A stretch of 64,000 bases of DNA, from contig NZ_CP104203.1 in the NCBI RefSeq assembly GCF_025244725.1, positions 2,790,001 through 2,854,000 of the forward strand. The letters are read 5' to 3'. Positions within the stretch are counted from its first letter, which is position 1. Each line of letters opens with the position of its first letter. The DNA is from Chryseobacterium oranimense (GTDB lineage Bacteria > Bacteroidota > Bacteroidia > Flavobacteriales > Weeksellaceae). The notes beneath the pieces were generated by a model that had not been told where the DNA came from, did no database searches, and saw nothing but the letters and a program-made list of their open reading frames with translations. Of this stretch, positions 8,458-17,312 are shown piece by piece. The position numbers and the translations under genes were made by a program.

Positions 8458-8853
8458 TTACTGCTTGGAAACAGACCAGCTGCCACTCCAATGTTGAAAA
8501 TTCCATGTTCCGGACTTGGTATGCAAGCTTCCGTATAATACAAAACCTTTTGGGGAAGGCGCAGGATTTAAAGCACCACTCGATCCCTGAATACTGGTAT
8601 AGTATACTTCCCCCGTACTACCGTTTTCAACTCTTGTTACCTCAATACTACCGCTTTTACTTACATTTAAAATCAAAGTTCCGTTGATGGCATCTCCCGA
8701 GTAGGTTCCCACCCACTTACCCATGTAAGGAGATGTATAATTTTCTTCTGCATTATTCTGATGTATATTATCTATAATTTCATCAGCACCTATACATGAC
8801 AACAGACATACTGGTAACATTATTAAAAATTGAAAATAAAGCTTCCTGACCAT
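8458..8853 (-). CDS. Small lipoprotein, probable beta-sandwich
   Basis: This is a 131-residue predicted lipoprotein with an N-terminal signal ending in the lipobox LLSC (about residues 17-20). After a short linker the mature part (from about residue 44, MGKWVGTYSG) alternates Gly, Ser and Thr with hydrophobics, as in a small beta-rich fold, ending WNFQHWSGSWSV. I do not recognise a named family. It is encoded leftward, convergent to ribA, with its own flanking terminators, so it is probably a single-gene unit. I found no clear promoter of the local type. Confidence 0.7.
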   Translation of the reverse strand: MVRKLYFQFLIMLPVCLLSCIGADEIIDNIHQNNAEENYTSPYMGKWVGTYSGDAINGTLILNVSKSGSIEVTRVENGSTGEVYYTSIQGSSGALNPAPSPKGFVLYGSLHTKSGTWNFQHWSGSWSVSKQ

Positions 8854-8930
8854 GAGTTTTTATCTTATTATTTAAGATGATAAAATTAAACTTTTTTATC
8901 ACCTGCAAAATTGGGTTTCAGAAATAAATC

Positions 8931-8962
8931 AAAAGCTCCGGAATTTCTCCCGGAGCTTTTTT
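8931..8962 (-). terminator. Terminator of the 8994-9551 gene
   Basis: AAAAGCTCCGGAA pairs with a CCGGAGCTTTTTT arm. It is nearly identical to the terminator at 8405-8434 and lies 32 bases after the stop of the leftward lipoprotein gene. Confidence 0.8.
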
Positions 8963-8993
8963 AATTATAAAAAACTGAAAAGATATTTTGTTT

Positions 8994-9551
8994 TTACTTA
9001 CTAACTTTAGTCTGAATTTTAGACTCGTTAATATTGTAGTATTTAATTACGCTGTTATAGTCGCTGTAATCCACTGCACTTTTAGCCGTTTTTGCACCGC
9101 CACCTGTTCCTGATCCGTTAGCCGGAACAACAAGTACTCTGAATTTCTTATTCTGATAGTATGAAGGGTTAGCCGTTAAACTGAATGTAGAAGTAGAATT
9201 GATATTAATGGTAGCACCATATTTACTGAATTCATAAACATAATCTACAGCATCATTAGCTAAATTACCCACATAATAAGTGTACGGCAGAAGTTTCCAG
9301 ATAGGAGAATCCCCATCGGTACCGGTCTGCATATAAATAAGTACCATATCAGACTGCACCAGTGGACTATTAAAATCATCACTCCATCTATATAGGTTAT
9401 CATTAACCTTTGTGAAACTAGGTGTTATATCAAATGCCTGGCTTATAGTATCGTAGTCCTGGCCCTGTACAACAGTATCATCACTATTGTCACAGCTATA
9501 GGCAGTAAAACCTACAGCGCCCAGAAATAAAAAGAGAAGTATTTTTTTCAT
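8994..9551 (-). CDS. Lipoprotein of unknown function
   Basis: This is a 185-residue predicted lipoprotein. KKILLFLFLGAVGFTAYSC carries a lipobox (AYSC) with Cys20 as the probable acylated residue, followed by an Asp/Ser linker. The rest has regular Tyr, Asp and Thr spacing suggesting beta structure, with a short Gly-rich SGTGGG turn. No family is recognised. It is divergent from the secreted family 3 glycosidase gene (115 bases between start codons) and ends at its own terminator. No link in function can be shown. Confidence 0.72.
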   Translation of the reverse strand: MKKILLFLFLGAVGFTAYSCDNSDDTVVQGQDYDTISQAFDITPSFTKVNDNLYRWSDDFNSPLVQSDMVLIYMQTGTDGDSPIWKLLPYTYYVGNLANDAVDYVYEFSKYGATININSTSTFSLTANPSYYQNKKFRVLVVPANGSGTGGGAKTAKSAVDYSDYNSVIKYYNINESKIQTKVSK

Positions 9552-9615
9552 TTTTGAAAAGTTTAGTTATTATTTATAAAGCGTATTCAAATCATATACC
9601 AAAAATTGCAAAAAC

Positions 9616-9648
9616 TTTGTTTTCATCATTTTTTTAATTGTATTTTTG
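9616..9648 (+). promoter_or_regulatory. Promoter of the GH3 gene
   Basis: TTTG (9616-9619), 21 bases, then TATTTTTG (9641-9648) match the flavobacterial consensus closely. Transcription should start near 9654, twelve bases before the ATG at 9666, which rules out the upstream in-frame TTG at 9606 as the translation start. Confidence 0.75.
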
Positions 9649-9665
9649 TTCTTATTCAAAAGATC

Positions 9666-11399
9666 ATGAAGAAATTGCTATATACTTCCCTCTTTATTTT
9701 TTCATTAATAAGCTTTACAGCCAAAGCTCAGTACCAGCCTAAAGACATTTCCAAAGAAGACCTGAAGAAGGCTCATCACTGGGTAGAAAAGACTTACAGA
9801 TCGCTTTCTCAGGATGAAAAGCTGGGCCAGCTGTTTATAGTCGCACTTTATACGAATAAGGGAGAAGATTACATTAATCAGGTCCGAAATATTGTGGTGA
9901 ATGATAAAATCGGAGGATTGATTTTAATGCAGGATGATGCAGCGAGAGAAATTAACCTGGTTAATGAATTTCAGCAGAAATCAAGAGTTCCGATGATGAT
10001 CGGGATGGATGCGGAATGGGGACTGTTTCAAAGGATCGCCACAGCACATAAGTTTCCATGGGCAATGACCCTCGGAGCAATACAGGATAAGAGCCTTATT
10101 TACCAGATGTCTGCCAAGATAGCGGAAGATTGCCATAGAATGGGAATCAACTGGGATTTTGCACCGGTTGTTGATGTGAATACCAATCCGAACAATCCTA
10201 TTATTGGAAACAGAAGCTTCGGCTCGGAAGTCGATAATGTGATCAGTTCAGCATTGTCTTATTCTAACGGACTTCAGGACAATACTATTCTTGCGGCAAT
10301 CAAGCATTTCCCGGGACACGGCGATACCAGTACAGATTCTCATCTGGATTTACCGGTAGTTTCCCATAATTTAGAAAGGTTAAATACTGTTGAACTCGCT
10401 CCATTTAAAGCGTTAATGAATAAAGGGATTGGTGGTGTAATGGTAGCTCACCTGTATGTTCCAAGCCTGGAATCAGGAAAAGGAATTCCTGCTTCGGTTT
10501 CCAAAAATATAATTACCGGCCTACTGAAAGATAAACTGGGATACAAAGGCCTGATCATTACCGATGCCCTGAATATGGGTGCCGTTGCCAATAAATATAA
10601 GCCCGGGGAACTGGACGCCCTTGCTTTTAAAGCAGGAAATGATATCATGCTATTCTCACAGGGAGTTTCAGAGGGGAAAAAATTAATTCAGAAAGCCATT
10701 GAAAAGGGCGAAATCTCACAATCCAGAGTAGAGGAAAGCGTAAAGAAGATCCTACTTACAAAATATTTCCTTGGCCTTGATAAATACACCCCAAAAGATC
10801 CTGTAAATATTAACAGCGATCTGAATAATGATTCTCATAAAATTTTGGTACAGAATCTTTATGCCAATGCCCTGACTTTACTGAAAGACGATCAGAAATT
10901 GCTTCCTGTTGCCGGAAAGCAGGTGTATTACGTTCCGCTGGAAGAAGCTCCTTACCAGACGTTTGCCAATCAGCTTGGTGCTAATGTAAGTGTAAAAAAA
11001 GCAAATGAGATCAGCACAATTCCTGCAGGCTCTACAGTAATCGTAGGGTTTCACAAGGATAATTCAACAGCATACAAACCTTATAAAATCTCAGCTGAAT
11101 CTAAGAAAGTCCTTGCTGATCTTACCAGAAACCAAAATGTTATTTTAAATGTTTTCGGTAGTGCTTACGCTTTAAAAGACATTGACATTTCAAAAGTATC
11201 TACAGTCCTTGTATCATATGAAAACAATGATGATTCAATGACCGCTGCAGCCAATGCCCTGAACGGAAAAACAAAAATATGGGGCAGATTGCCTGTCCTT
11301 GTCAATGATCAGCTGAAAGCCGGTATGGGAATCGACAGCATTCCGGTTTCTACTGTGAATACTAATACAACAGTTTCTACAACATCAAAACAACAATAA
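9666..11399 (+). CDS. Secreted glycoside hydrolase family 3 (NagZ-like beta-N-acetylglucosaminidase)
   Basis: This is a family 3 glycosidase of about 577 residues, exported by a signal peptide (residues 1-20, ending in KAQ). The TIM-barrel part carries KHFPGHGDTSTDSHLDLP (about residues 211-228), the NagZ-type loop with the His/Asp acid-base pair, and ITDALNMGA (about 297), which holds the nucleophile Asp. A second alpha/beta domain follows from about residue 385. This predicts cleavage of beta-linked N-acetylglucosamine, probably from peptidoglycan or host glycans, in the periplasm. Many Bacteroidota homologues carry a fused beta-lactamase-like domain, which is absent here. bshA starts 4 bases after the stop. 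Confidence 0.88.
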   Translation: MKKLLYTSLFIFSLISFTAKAQYQPKDISKEDLKKAHHWVEKTYRSLSQDEKLGQLFIVALYTNKGEDYINQVRNIVVNDKIGGLILMQDDAAREINLVNEFQQKSRVPMMIGMDAEWGLFQRIATAHKFPWAMTLGAIQDKSLIYQMSAKIAEDCHRMGINWDFAPVVDVNTNPNNPIIGNRSFGSEVDNVISSALSYSNGLQDNTILAAIKHFPGHGDTSTDSHLDLPVVSHNLERLNTVELAPFKALMNKGIGGVMVAHLYVPSLESGKGIPASVSKNIITGLLKDKLGYKGLIITDALNMGAVANKYKPGELDALAFKAGNDIMLFSQGVSEGKKLIQKAIEKGEISQSRVEESVKKILLTKYFLGLDKYTPKDPVNINSDLNNDSHKILVQNLYANALTLLKDDQKLLPVAGKQVYYVPLEEAPYQTFANQLGANVSVKKANEISTIPAGSTVIVGFHKDNSTAYKPYKISAESKKVLADLTRNQNVILNVFGSAYALKDIDISKVSTVLVSYENNDDSMTAAANALNGKTKIWGRLPVLVNDQLKAGMGIDSIPVSTVNTNTTVSTTSKQQ

Positions 11400-11403
11400 T
11401 CTA

Positions 11404-12552
11404 ATGAAAATAGGCATACTTTGCTATCCAACATACGGCGGAAGCGGAATCGTAGCAACAGAACTGGGAATGTCCCTGGCCAATAAAGGCTATGAAGTTC
11501 ACTTTATAAGCTCCGCGCTTCCCGCAAGATTAGACATTACAAATCCCAATATTTTCTTTCACCGGGTGAATGTACAGACTTACCCGCTTTTCCAGTATCA
11601 GCCTTATGATATTGCATTAAGCTCAATGATTTATAGGGTAGTGAACCTGTATAAGCTTGATCTGCTGCACGCTCATTACGCCATTCCGTATGCCTATGCA
11701 GCGTTTACGGCCAAACAGATGCTTAAGGAAGATAATAATGATATTCCCCTGGTGACTACACTTCACGGAACAGATATTACCCTTGTAGGGCAGCATCCCA
11801 GTTATAAGCATGCTGTAGAATTTTCCATCAACCAGTCGGATGCCATTACTTCGGTTTCTGAAAGCCTGAAAAAGGATACGCTTCAGTTTTTCAATATCAA
11901 AAAGGAAATACAGGTGATTACCAACTTTATTGATAATTCTGAATTCGATGACTGTACGGAATGCCAGAGAACACAGTTTGCTAATCCGGATGAGAAAATC
12001 CTGATCCATGTTTCCAACCTTCGCCCGGTAAAACGTGTAGATGAAGTCCTTCAGATCTTCAAAAATGTGGAGAAAAAGGTAAAATCAAAACTAATTATTA
12101 TAGGAGAAGGTCCGGATATGGAAAAGGTAAACCAGTTCCTGGAAGAAAACCCTGAACTTATTTCAAAGATCCGTCTTTTAGGAAAGGTAAATGATCTGTA
12201 CAAAATCCTGCAGCTTTCCGATGTATTCCTGCTTCCTTCCGAACAGGAAAGTTTCGGTCTGGCAGCACTTGAAGCAATGGCAGCCTATACTCCGGTAATA
12301 AGCTCTAATGCCGGCGGAATCCCGGAAGTGAATATCCAGGGCGAAACAGGTTTTTTAGCAGAAATCGGAAATGTAGAGGCTATGAGCAATTATACAATAA
12401 AGCTACTGAGCAACGATGATCTTTTAACCAGAATGAAGAAAAATGCGAAAGATCAGGCTATAAAATTCGATTTGAAAAACATTCTTCCTATATATGAAGA
12501 AATGTATAGAACGACTATAGAAAACTTTAAAGGGGAGCTGACGAAAGTATAA
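11404..12552 (+). CDS. bshA: N-acetyl-alpha-D-glucosaminyl L-malate synthase
   Basis: This 382-residue GT4-type glycosyltransferase joins UDP-GlcNAc to L-malate, the first step of bacillithiol synthesis. The start KIGILCYPTYGGSGIVATELG is characteristic of BshA, as is LHGTDITLVG. The nucleotide-sugar site EQESFGLAALEAMA lies near residues 280-293. It is probably co-transcribed with the GH3 gene (4-base gap). No bshB or bshC is in this window. The DinB-family gene at 28946 could encode a thiol-transferase that uses bacillithiol, but that is only a possibility. Confidence 0.93.
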   Translation: MKIGILCYPTYGGSGIVATELGMSLANKGYEVHFISSALPARLDITNPNIFFHRVNVQTYPLFQYQPYDIALSSMIYRVVNLYKLDLLHAHYAIPYAYAAFTAKQMLKEDNNDIPLVTTLHGTDITLVGQHPSYKHAVEFSINQSDAITSVSESLKKDTLQFFNIKKEIQVITNFIDNSEFDDCTECQRTQFANPDEKILIHVSNLRPVKRVDEVLQIFKNVEKKVKSKLIIIGEGPDMEKVNQFLEENPELISKIRLLGKVNDLYKILQLSDVFLLPSEQESFGLAALEAMAAYTPVISSNAGGIPEVNIQGETGFLAEIGNVEAMSNYTIKLLSNDDLLTRMKKNAKDQAIKFDLKNILPIYEEMYRTTIENFKGELTKV

Positions 12553-12579
12553 TATTTACATTATATTTACCGTCACACT

Positions 12580-13851
12580 ATGACGGAAAAGCTGCTTCAA
12601 TATCTTTGGAACTACAAGGTTTTCAAACATTTCGACTTCAAGGATATTGAAGGGCAACCCGTTGAGATCATCACCTTTGGAAAATGGAATACAAATGCAG
12701 GTCCGGATTTCCTTGATGCTAAAATTAAAATAAAAGATGTTGTCATTGCCGGACATATTGAGCTGCACGTCCGTGCTTCCGATTGGGTTTTCCATAACCA
12801 TTCCCAGGATCCCAATTATCAAAATATTATCCTCCATGTTGTTTATGAAAATAATGCCGAGATCAGCGACCTCATCTCTAAAAATGTTCCTACGCTGGAA
12901 CTGAAAAATCATATTGACCCAAACCTTCTTTGGAAATACGAAAAGCTCATTAACGGAACCTTGTTTATTCCCTGTGAAAATATTTTTGATTCCACCAAAA
13001 TTCCTCCGGGTTTTCACGAAGCCAATATCCTTAAAAAGCTGGATGAAAAATCTCTGGAACTGGAAGCAAACTTAGAAAACTACAAAAACAATTTTGAAGC
13101 TGTTCTTTTTCACAGCCTGGCCTATTCCTTCGGATTAAAGGTAAATGCACATATTTTCAGGCAGATCGCGGAGAGTATAGATTTCGGTATCGTTAATAAG
13201 ATACGGCAGAATGAATCCCAACTGGAAGCTTTACTGTTTGGTATTTCCGGATGGCTCGATCACCCGAAAGACAGTAGAATGATGATATGGAAAAGAGAGT
13301 TTGAGTTTATCCGTAAAAAATTTAACATCCCGAACCTTACATTTCATCCTAAATTTTTAAGACTTCGACCTCCTAACTTTCCTACGCTCCGTCTTTCCCA
13401 GCTGGCCGATCTTTATTACAGACACCAGAATCTTTTTTCAAAGATCATTAAAGCTGAAAGTATGAATGACCTGTACAAAGTTTTTGCACCGGTAAAAGCA
13501 TCGGAATATTGGGACTTTCATTTTAATTTCGGGACCGTTTCTAAGTTTCAGCCTAAAACGCTAAGCCGGGATTTTATTGAATTGATTATCCTTAATACTG
13601 TACTTCCATTGAAATATACTTATCACAAATACCATAATGAAGAAATTACAGGTGAAATACTGGAATTGTACAGGAACAGCAGCGCTGAAAAAAATACAAT
13701 CACGGCCGGATGGAAGAAACTTGGCCTGAAGGTAGAAAATGCTTTAGAGAGCCAGAGTCTTATTTATCACCATAAAACTTCATGTGAAGAAAAAAATTGC
13801 TTAAATTGCAGTATTGGATTTAAACTTTTAAAAGAATCTTCTAATGTTTGA
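12580..13851 (+). CDS. DUF2851 protein
   Basis: This 423-residue protein is recognised as DUF2851 from its N-terminus (TEKLLQYLWNYKVFKHFDF) and the stretch FGKWNTNAGPDFLDAKIKI, which resembles a nuclease-like beta-alpha core (Asp, Asp, Lys spacing). The later segment HLHVHASDW-like (reading GHIELHVRASDWVFH) fits the same idea. The C-terminus has a Cys cluster (CEEKNCLNCS). The function is unknown; the nuclease idea is inference. The last 8 bases overlap the start of the PspC gene, so the two are translationally coupled. Confidence 0.8.
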   Translation: MTEKLLQYLWNYKVFKHFDFKDIEGQPVEIITFGKWNTNAGPDFLDAKIKIKDVVIAGHIELHVRASDWVFHNHSQDPNYQNIILHVVYENNAEISDLISKNVPTLELKNHIDPNLLWKYEKLINGTLFIPCENIFDSTKIPPGFHEANILKKLDEKSLELEANLENYKNNFEAVLFHSLAYSFGLKVNAHIFRQIAESIDFGIVNKIRQNESQLEALLFGISGWLDHPKDSRMMIWKREFEFIRKKFNIPNLTFHPKFLRLRPPNFPTLRLSQLADLYYRHQNLFSKIIKAESMNDLYKVFAPVKASEYWDFHFNFGTVSKFQPKTLSRDFIELIILNTVLPLKYTYHKYHNEEITGEILELYRNSSAEKNTITAGWKKLGLKVENALESQSLIYHHKTSCEEKNCLNCSIGFKLLKESSNV

Positions 13852-14065
13852 TAATATCCGCCACAAAATGGAAAGAGAATGGTTTGGTGTCCTTACGAGA
13901 ATGGGGGCTAAACTGGGGATTCCCGTATCCAAACTAAGGGTTTTCTTTATCTATTCTACTTTTGCAACTGCCGGCTTCTTTTTTTTAATTTATCTGGGGC
14001 TGGCATTCACGCTTTGGATCAAAGATATTTTTATCACGAGAAGACCAAGCGTTTTTGATTTATAA
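13844..14065 (+). CDS. PspC-domain small membrane protein
   Basis: This is a 73-residue protein. The basic N-terminal part ends in RMGAKLGIPVSKLRVFFIY and is followed by one hydrophobic segment (about residues 43-60), the layout of the phage-shock-protein PspC domain. Such proteins sit in the inner membrane and act in envelope stress responses in other bacteria. No pspA or pspB is adjacent. It overlaps the DUF2851 gene by 8 bases and is followed after 2 bases by the acetyltransferase gene, so the three form a tight unit. Confidence 0.85.
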   Translation: MFDNIRHKMEREWFGVLTRMGAKLGIPVSKLRVFFIYSTFATAGFFFLIYLGLAFTLWIKDIFITRRPSVFDL

Positions 14066-14067
14066 TT

Positions 14068-14580
14068 ATGGAATTTTTACCGATTACTTCTGCCGAAGAC
14101 TATAGAGTCCAGGACATCTATTCGTCTTATTCCAGCACATTTCCCGCAGATGAACAAAGGGACTGGAAACAATTTGCCGCTTTATTTTCAAACCCTCATG
14201 TGAAGGTAATTTCTGTACTTCATGAATCTCAGGCCATAGGCTATCTTATCCTATGGGAGCTGAGTTCTTATGTTTTTGTAGAACATTTTGAAGTTTTTGA
14301 AGCATTCAGAAGCCAGAAACTGGGATCACATATTACAGGATACCTTTTTAAAACCTATCCCAGAATCATTTTAGAGATAGAGCCCGATCATCTGGGTGAT
14401 GACGCAAAAAGGCGTTATTCATTCTATCAGAAAAACGGATTTACCCTGATTGACGAAATGTATGTACAGCCAAGTTATGGGGAAGGAAAAAAGCCGTTGG
14501 ATCTTTGGCTGCTGGCCAATTATACTCCTGAAAACTTAAACAGTGTGAAAGAGGAAATCTACGACATTGTGTATCATTAA
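14068..14580 (+). CDS. GNAT-family N-acetyltransferase
   Basis: This 170-residue protein has the GNAT fold pattern. A central beta strand (VEHFEVFEAFRSQKLGSHI, about residues 71-89) contains the acetyl-CoA loop in the degenerate form RSQKLGSH. A C-terminal YSFYQKNGF motif (about 112-120) is typical of the family. The acceptor is unknown. It starts 2 bases after the PspC gene and ends at a strong hairpin terminator, so it is the last gene of the bshA-DUF2851-pspC run. Confidence 0.85.
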   Translation: MEFLPITSAEDYRVQDIYSSYSSTFPADEQRDWKQFAALFSNPHVKVISVLHESQAIGYLILWELSSYVFVEHFEVFEAFRSQKLGSHITGYLFKTYPRIILEIEPDHLGDDAKRRYSFYQKNGFTLIDEMYVQPSYGEGKKPLDLWLLANYTPENLNSVKEEIYDIVYH

Positions 14581-14584
14581 ATAT

Positions 14585-14621
14585 TAAGCCGCCGGAAAGA
14601 ATTCCCGGCGGCTTATTTTTT
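14585..14621 (+). terminator. Terminator after the acetyltransferase gene
   Basis: TAAGCCGCCGG and CCGGCGGCTTA form an 11-bp stem with a 9-base loop, followed by TTTTTTG. It stands 4 bases after the stop codon. Confidence 0.9.
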
Positions 14622-14629
14622 GACCACCC

Positions 14630-14667
14630 CGTCAGATCTTCGATCTGCCACCCCTCCGGAGGAAGGG
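14630..14667. repeat. Two adjacent short palindromes, REP-like
   Basis: CAGATC-ttc-GATCTG (14632-14647 region) and CCCCTCC-gga-GGAAGGG (14651-14667) stand side by side between convergent genes. I recall similar paired palindromes as dispersed intergenic repeats in Chryseobacterium genomes, but a genome-wide search is needed. No gene is seen in 14581-14695. Confidence 0.4.
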
Positions 14668-14695
14668 AATGGATAAACAACTATTTGTAAATAAT

Positions 14696-15430
14696 TTAGT
14701 TGACTTCATACTCCAGCTTTATGGTAATATTTGCTTCTTTTTCTTTGGAGGAAGTATTGAATGTTCCGCCATACGAATAGTCTTCATTGGAATTGGGTTC
14801 TGTAATCTGAATGACTCCCATCGTTGCTTTTTTAAGGTTTCCAAGGCTGCTCCCGGAATTTTCTGCGATCTTTTCTGCTCTTTCCTTGGCATCTTTGGTT
14901 GCACTGGCAATCATTTCCTGCTTTACAGTGGCCAGTTTGGTATAAAAATAAGAAGGTGCTGAAGAAGTAAATTCAATACCGCGATTGATGATTTCTGTGA
15001 TGTTTCTGGAAAGGTTCTCGATTTTCACCACTTCCTTGCTTTCAATAGATACTTTTTGGGTAAGATTATACCCTGAGAATTCACCCTGAACATAATTACC
15101 GTTAGAATCGTTATAGCTTCTGAACTGTTTTTGAATATCTACAGAAGAGAATACGATCTCAGCCTGTCTGATGCCTTTTGAAAGCAGGTAATCGTTAATT
15201 ACCTTTCGGTCTATGGCCAGCTCATCATAAGCTGCTTTTAAATCGGAATTATTTTTTGAAAAGCTTCCGGACCATGTAATCAGATCAGAGGTAAACTGTT
15301 TGGTCCCCAATCCGGTTACGGAGATGGTATTTTCAGACTTATTCCTGTTTTTTACAGCATTTCCCAATAATCCGAGCCCGAGGACAAAACCAAGTGCTCC
15401 GACTGCTACTGCAATAATATTTTTATTCAT
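14696..15430 (-). CDS. SIMPL-domain protein
   Basis: This is a 244-residue protein with an N-terminal membrane anchor or signal (residues 4-24, IIAVAVGALGFVLGLGLLG). The SIMPL/DUF541 domain begins at ISVTGLGTKQFTSDLITWSGSF and continues with repeated beta-alpha units. Such proteins are periplasmic and of uncertain role; named members include the oxidative-stress protein YggE. Its ATG is at 15428-15430, and it is the last leftward gene before the 14585 terminator region. No signature for a partner or ligand is visible. Confidence 0.85.
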   Translation of the reverse strand: MNKNIIAVAVGALGFVLGLGLLGNAVKNRNKSENTISVTGLGTKQFTSDLITWSGSFSKNNSDLKAAYDELAIDRKVINDYLLSKGIRQAEIVFSSVDIQKQFRSYNDSNGNYVQGEFSGYNLTQKVSIESKEVVKIENLSRNITEIINRGIEFTSSAPSYFYTKLATVKQEMIASATKDAKERAEKIAENSGSSLGNLKKATMGVIQITEPNSNEDYSYGGTFNTSSKEKEANITIKLEYEVN

Positions 15431-15498
15431 AAATTGTGATGGATTGATTGTTTAGCAATACATCAATTTTCATTCCGAATTTTAAGAATTTATTAACA

Positions 15499-16290
15499 TT
15501 ATTCCTGTATTTTTTTCTGCTTTAACCTTTCCAGATAAGCTGGTATGGTTTCTTCCATTCTTAAAAGTACTCCGGATAAGTTTTTTGCTTTTACATAGGT
15601 ACGGACCTGCGGTTTTACTTCAAAGGAATATTGGATGAATTCTGAAATCCTTTCTTCCGGAATTCCCGCTTTGGTAAAATATTCATTATCCACCCTGTTC
15701 CTTACCCATGCAATATGCTCCTGCAGATCATCATATCTGTACTGTCTTTTCTGGCGCCTTGCCTTTCCGCTTATCAGGTCATAAGCTCCCTGCACATCCA
15801 GGCTGCCCAAAAGTATCGGGAGAAGCACCTGTTTCACTTCTGCCGGTTTTTCCCTCATCTTTCCCACAGGCTGCGGTAAGCCTATTGCCTGTTGCACAAT
15901 CTCACCTTTGTTTACTCTTGCTGCCAGCCTGGAATCCGTTTCAAGATCACCGGTTGGCTTTTTAACGACTTTCACTTCTTCAATCTCTTTTGGAATTGGG
16001 ATGAGGGTTACCAAAAGCTGTGCATTGAACCCATTAGCAGGAACCGTAACAGAAACCCTCCTGAAATCTGCCCTTACAAATCTCAGCTCATCATTCGGAG
16101 CTGCTTCAATAGAGAACATCCCCATAGAATTGGAGTAAACTTTTTGGTCACTGGCTATATTAATTACAATAACAGAATTAAGATCTGCCCCATTGTCATC
16201 AGTAATATGGCCTGTAACGGTTTCCTGTGAGAAGAAATGACTAAACATGAAAATAAGAAGAAACGAAAATTTCTTCCAATTAATGATCAA
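15499..16290 (-). CDS. Secreted carboxypeptidase-regulatory-like domain protein (paralogue B)
   Basis: This is a protein of about 263 residues. A signal peptide (KKFSFLLIFMFSHFFSQ) is followed by a beta-sandwich of the CarboxypepD_reg type (TVTGHITDDNGADLNSVIV), then a charged C-terminal half. I place the start at the TTG at 16288-16290. A GTG at 16375-16377 is also in frame and lies 5 bases after the upstream stop, but it would put 29 residues before the signal peptide. The protein is a diverged tandem paralogue of the next gene upstream: both share the DELRFVR motif and a PTGDL/ITGDL segment. The pair probably forms one operon and acts in the cell envelope; the function is unknown. Confidence 0.65.
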   Translation of the reverse strand: MIINWKKFSFLLIFMFSHFFSQETVTGHITDDNGADLNSVIVINIASDQKVYSNSMGMFSIEAAPNDELRFVRADFRRVSVTVPANGFNAQLLVTLIPIPKEIEEVKVVKKPTGDLETDSRLAARVNKGEIVQQAIGLPQPVGKMREKPAEVKQVLLPILLGSLDVQGAYDLISGKARRQKRQYRYDDLQEHIAWVRNRVDNEYFTKAGIPEERISEFIQYSFEVKPQVRTYVKAKNLSGVLLRMEETIPAYLERLKQKKIQE

Positions 16291-16382
16291 AACTGCATTG
16301 AAATTTCTTTTGCTGCTACCTGTCACAACTTCAAAAAACGGAACTGTAAAAATATTTTCTCTGATGTAAGTGGTCACCGTGT

Positions 16383-17129
16383 TTATCTTTGAGTTTGCGG
16401 AGCCCGGTAAGAGGAAATTCTTGTCAATACAAACCGCTGAAATCTATAGAGATCGGCATCGCTGCAAAACCCATATTTCAGAATAGTTTTTCTTTCAAAA
16501 CCGCCAGCCAGAACATAGCTGATAAAATGGTCGATCTGAGATTTATCAATTTTTAAATCCGTAAAATACTCTTCTCCAAGAGCTGTTTTCAGATAACTGC
16601 CCAAATCAATATCATCCCATTTATTTTTAACTTTACCTATAGAAAAGCCCTGGCCTTTAGGCTGTACAAACTCACCCGGCTTTGCTGCAAGTATTCTTGG
16701 ATCTGATTTCTGTGCAATATAACGGTCAATATCTTTGTTCAGTTTCTCTACTTTTTTAGGTCTGTTGAGATTCTTTGCATCAATCTTAAGATCACCGGTA
16801 ATTCCCTGCTTCACTTCTACTTCGGGAATCAGTATTGTTTCTCTTACTAAAGTAATATTGAGGGGAGATGCTATATTTTCACCGGAAACTTTTTTAACCA
16901 GACGTTCGTAACCTACCCTTACAAACCGAAGCTCATCTCCTGCCCTTCCGGAAACCATGAAGTGCCCGTCCCGGTTCGTCATTGTTCTTTCATCTGTTCT
17001 GATGTTGATGACTGTAACATCCGGCATTTCCGAATTATCTTCGTAAGTTACTTTTCCAAAAATATAATTCTGGGCATTGCTATTAATGAAAAGGAAAGAA
17101 GTTAAAAGAAAGAGTAGTTTAAATTTCAC
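16383..17129 (-). CDS. Secreted carboxypeptidase-regulatory-like domain protein (paralogue A)
   Basis: This is a protein of about 248 residues with a signal peptide (KFKLLFLLTSFLFINSNAQ), then a CarboxypepD_reg-like beta-sandwich (FGKVTYEDNSEMPDVTVINI, DELRFVRVGYERL) and a basic C-terminal half. I choose the GTG at 17127-17129 as start. The longer reading from the TTG at 17180 would begin in the -33 box of a good promoter. It is the first gene of a two-gene unit with its paralogue, 5 bases or more away depending on start choice. No enzymatic motif is visible. Confidence 0.72.
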   Translation of the reverse strand: MKFKLLFLLTSFLFINSNAQNYIFGKVTYEDNSEMPDVTVINIRTDERTMTNRDGHFMVSGRAGDELRFVRVGYERLVKKVSGENIASPLNITLVRETILIPEVEVKQGITGDLKIDAKNLNRPKKVEKLNKDIDRYIAQKSDPRILAAKPGEFVQPKGQGFSIGKVKNKWDDIDLGSYLKTALGEEYFTDLKIDKSQIDHFISYVLAGGFERKTILKYGFCSDADLYRFQRFVLTRISSYRAPQTQR

Positions 17130-17147
17130 GGACAGTTTTTTATAGAG

Positions 17148-17180
17148 CAAATCTAAAATTATTTTTAATCTAAATGGCAA
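17148..17180 (-). promoter_or_regulatory. Promoter of the paralogue pair
   Basis: On the reverse strand TTG (17180-17178), 22 bases, then TAGATTTG (17155-17148) match the local consensus. Transcription would start near 17142, about 13 bases before the GTG start at 17129. Confidence 0.65.
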
Positions 17181-17312
17181 GTTTAACCACAGTTAACGCG
17201 TTTTAGCATTTCTTTTTGATTTTTGCCGGGTAAACTGTTAAAGCGTACCTCCGAATTGTTAAAATTTCACTTAAAAATTAGCTAACTTGCAGTCTCAATT
17301 CTAAATTCAGCA

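Noticed and set aside
9606..9665. 20-codon extension of the GH3 protein from a TTG
   Set aside because: It overlaps the promoter. The signal peptide begins normally at the ATG at 9666.
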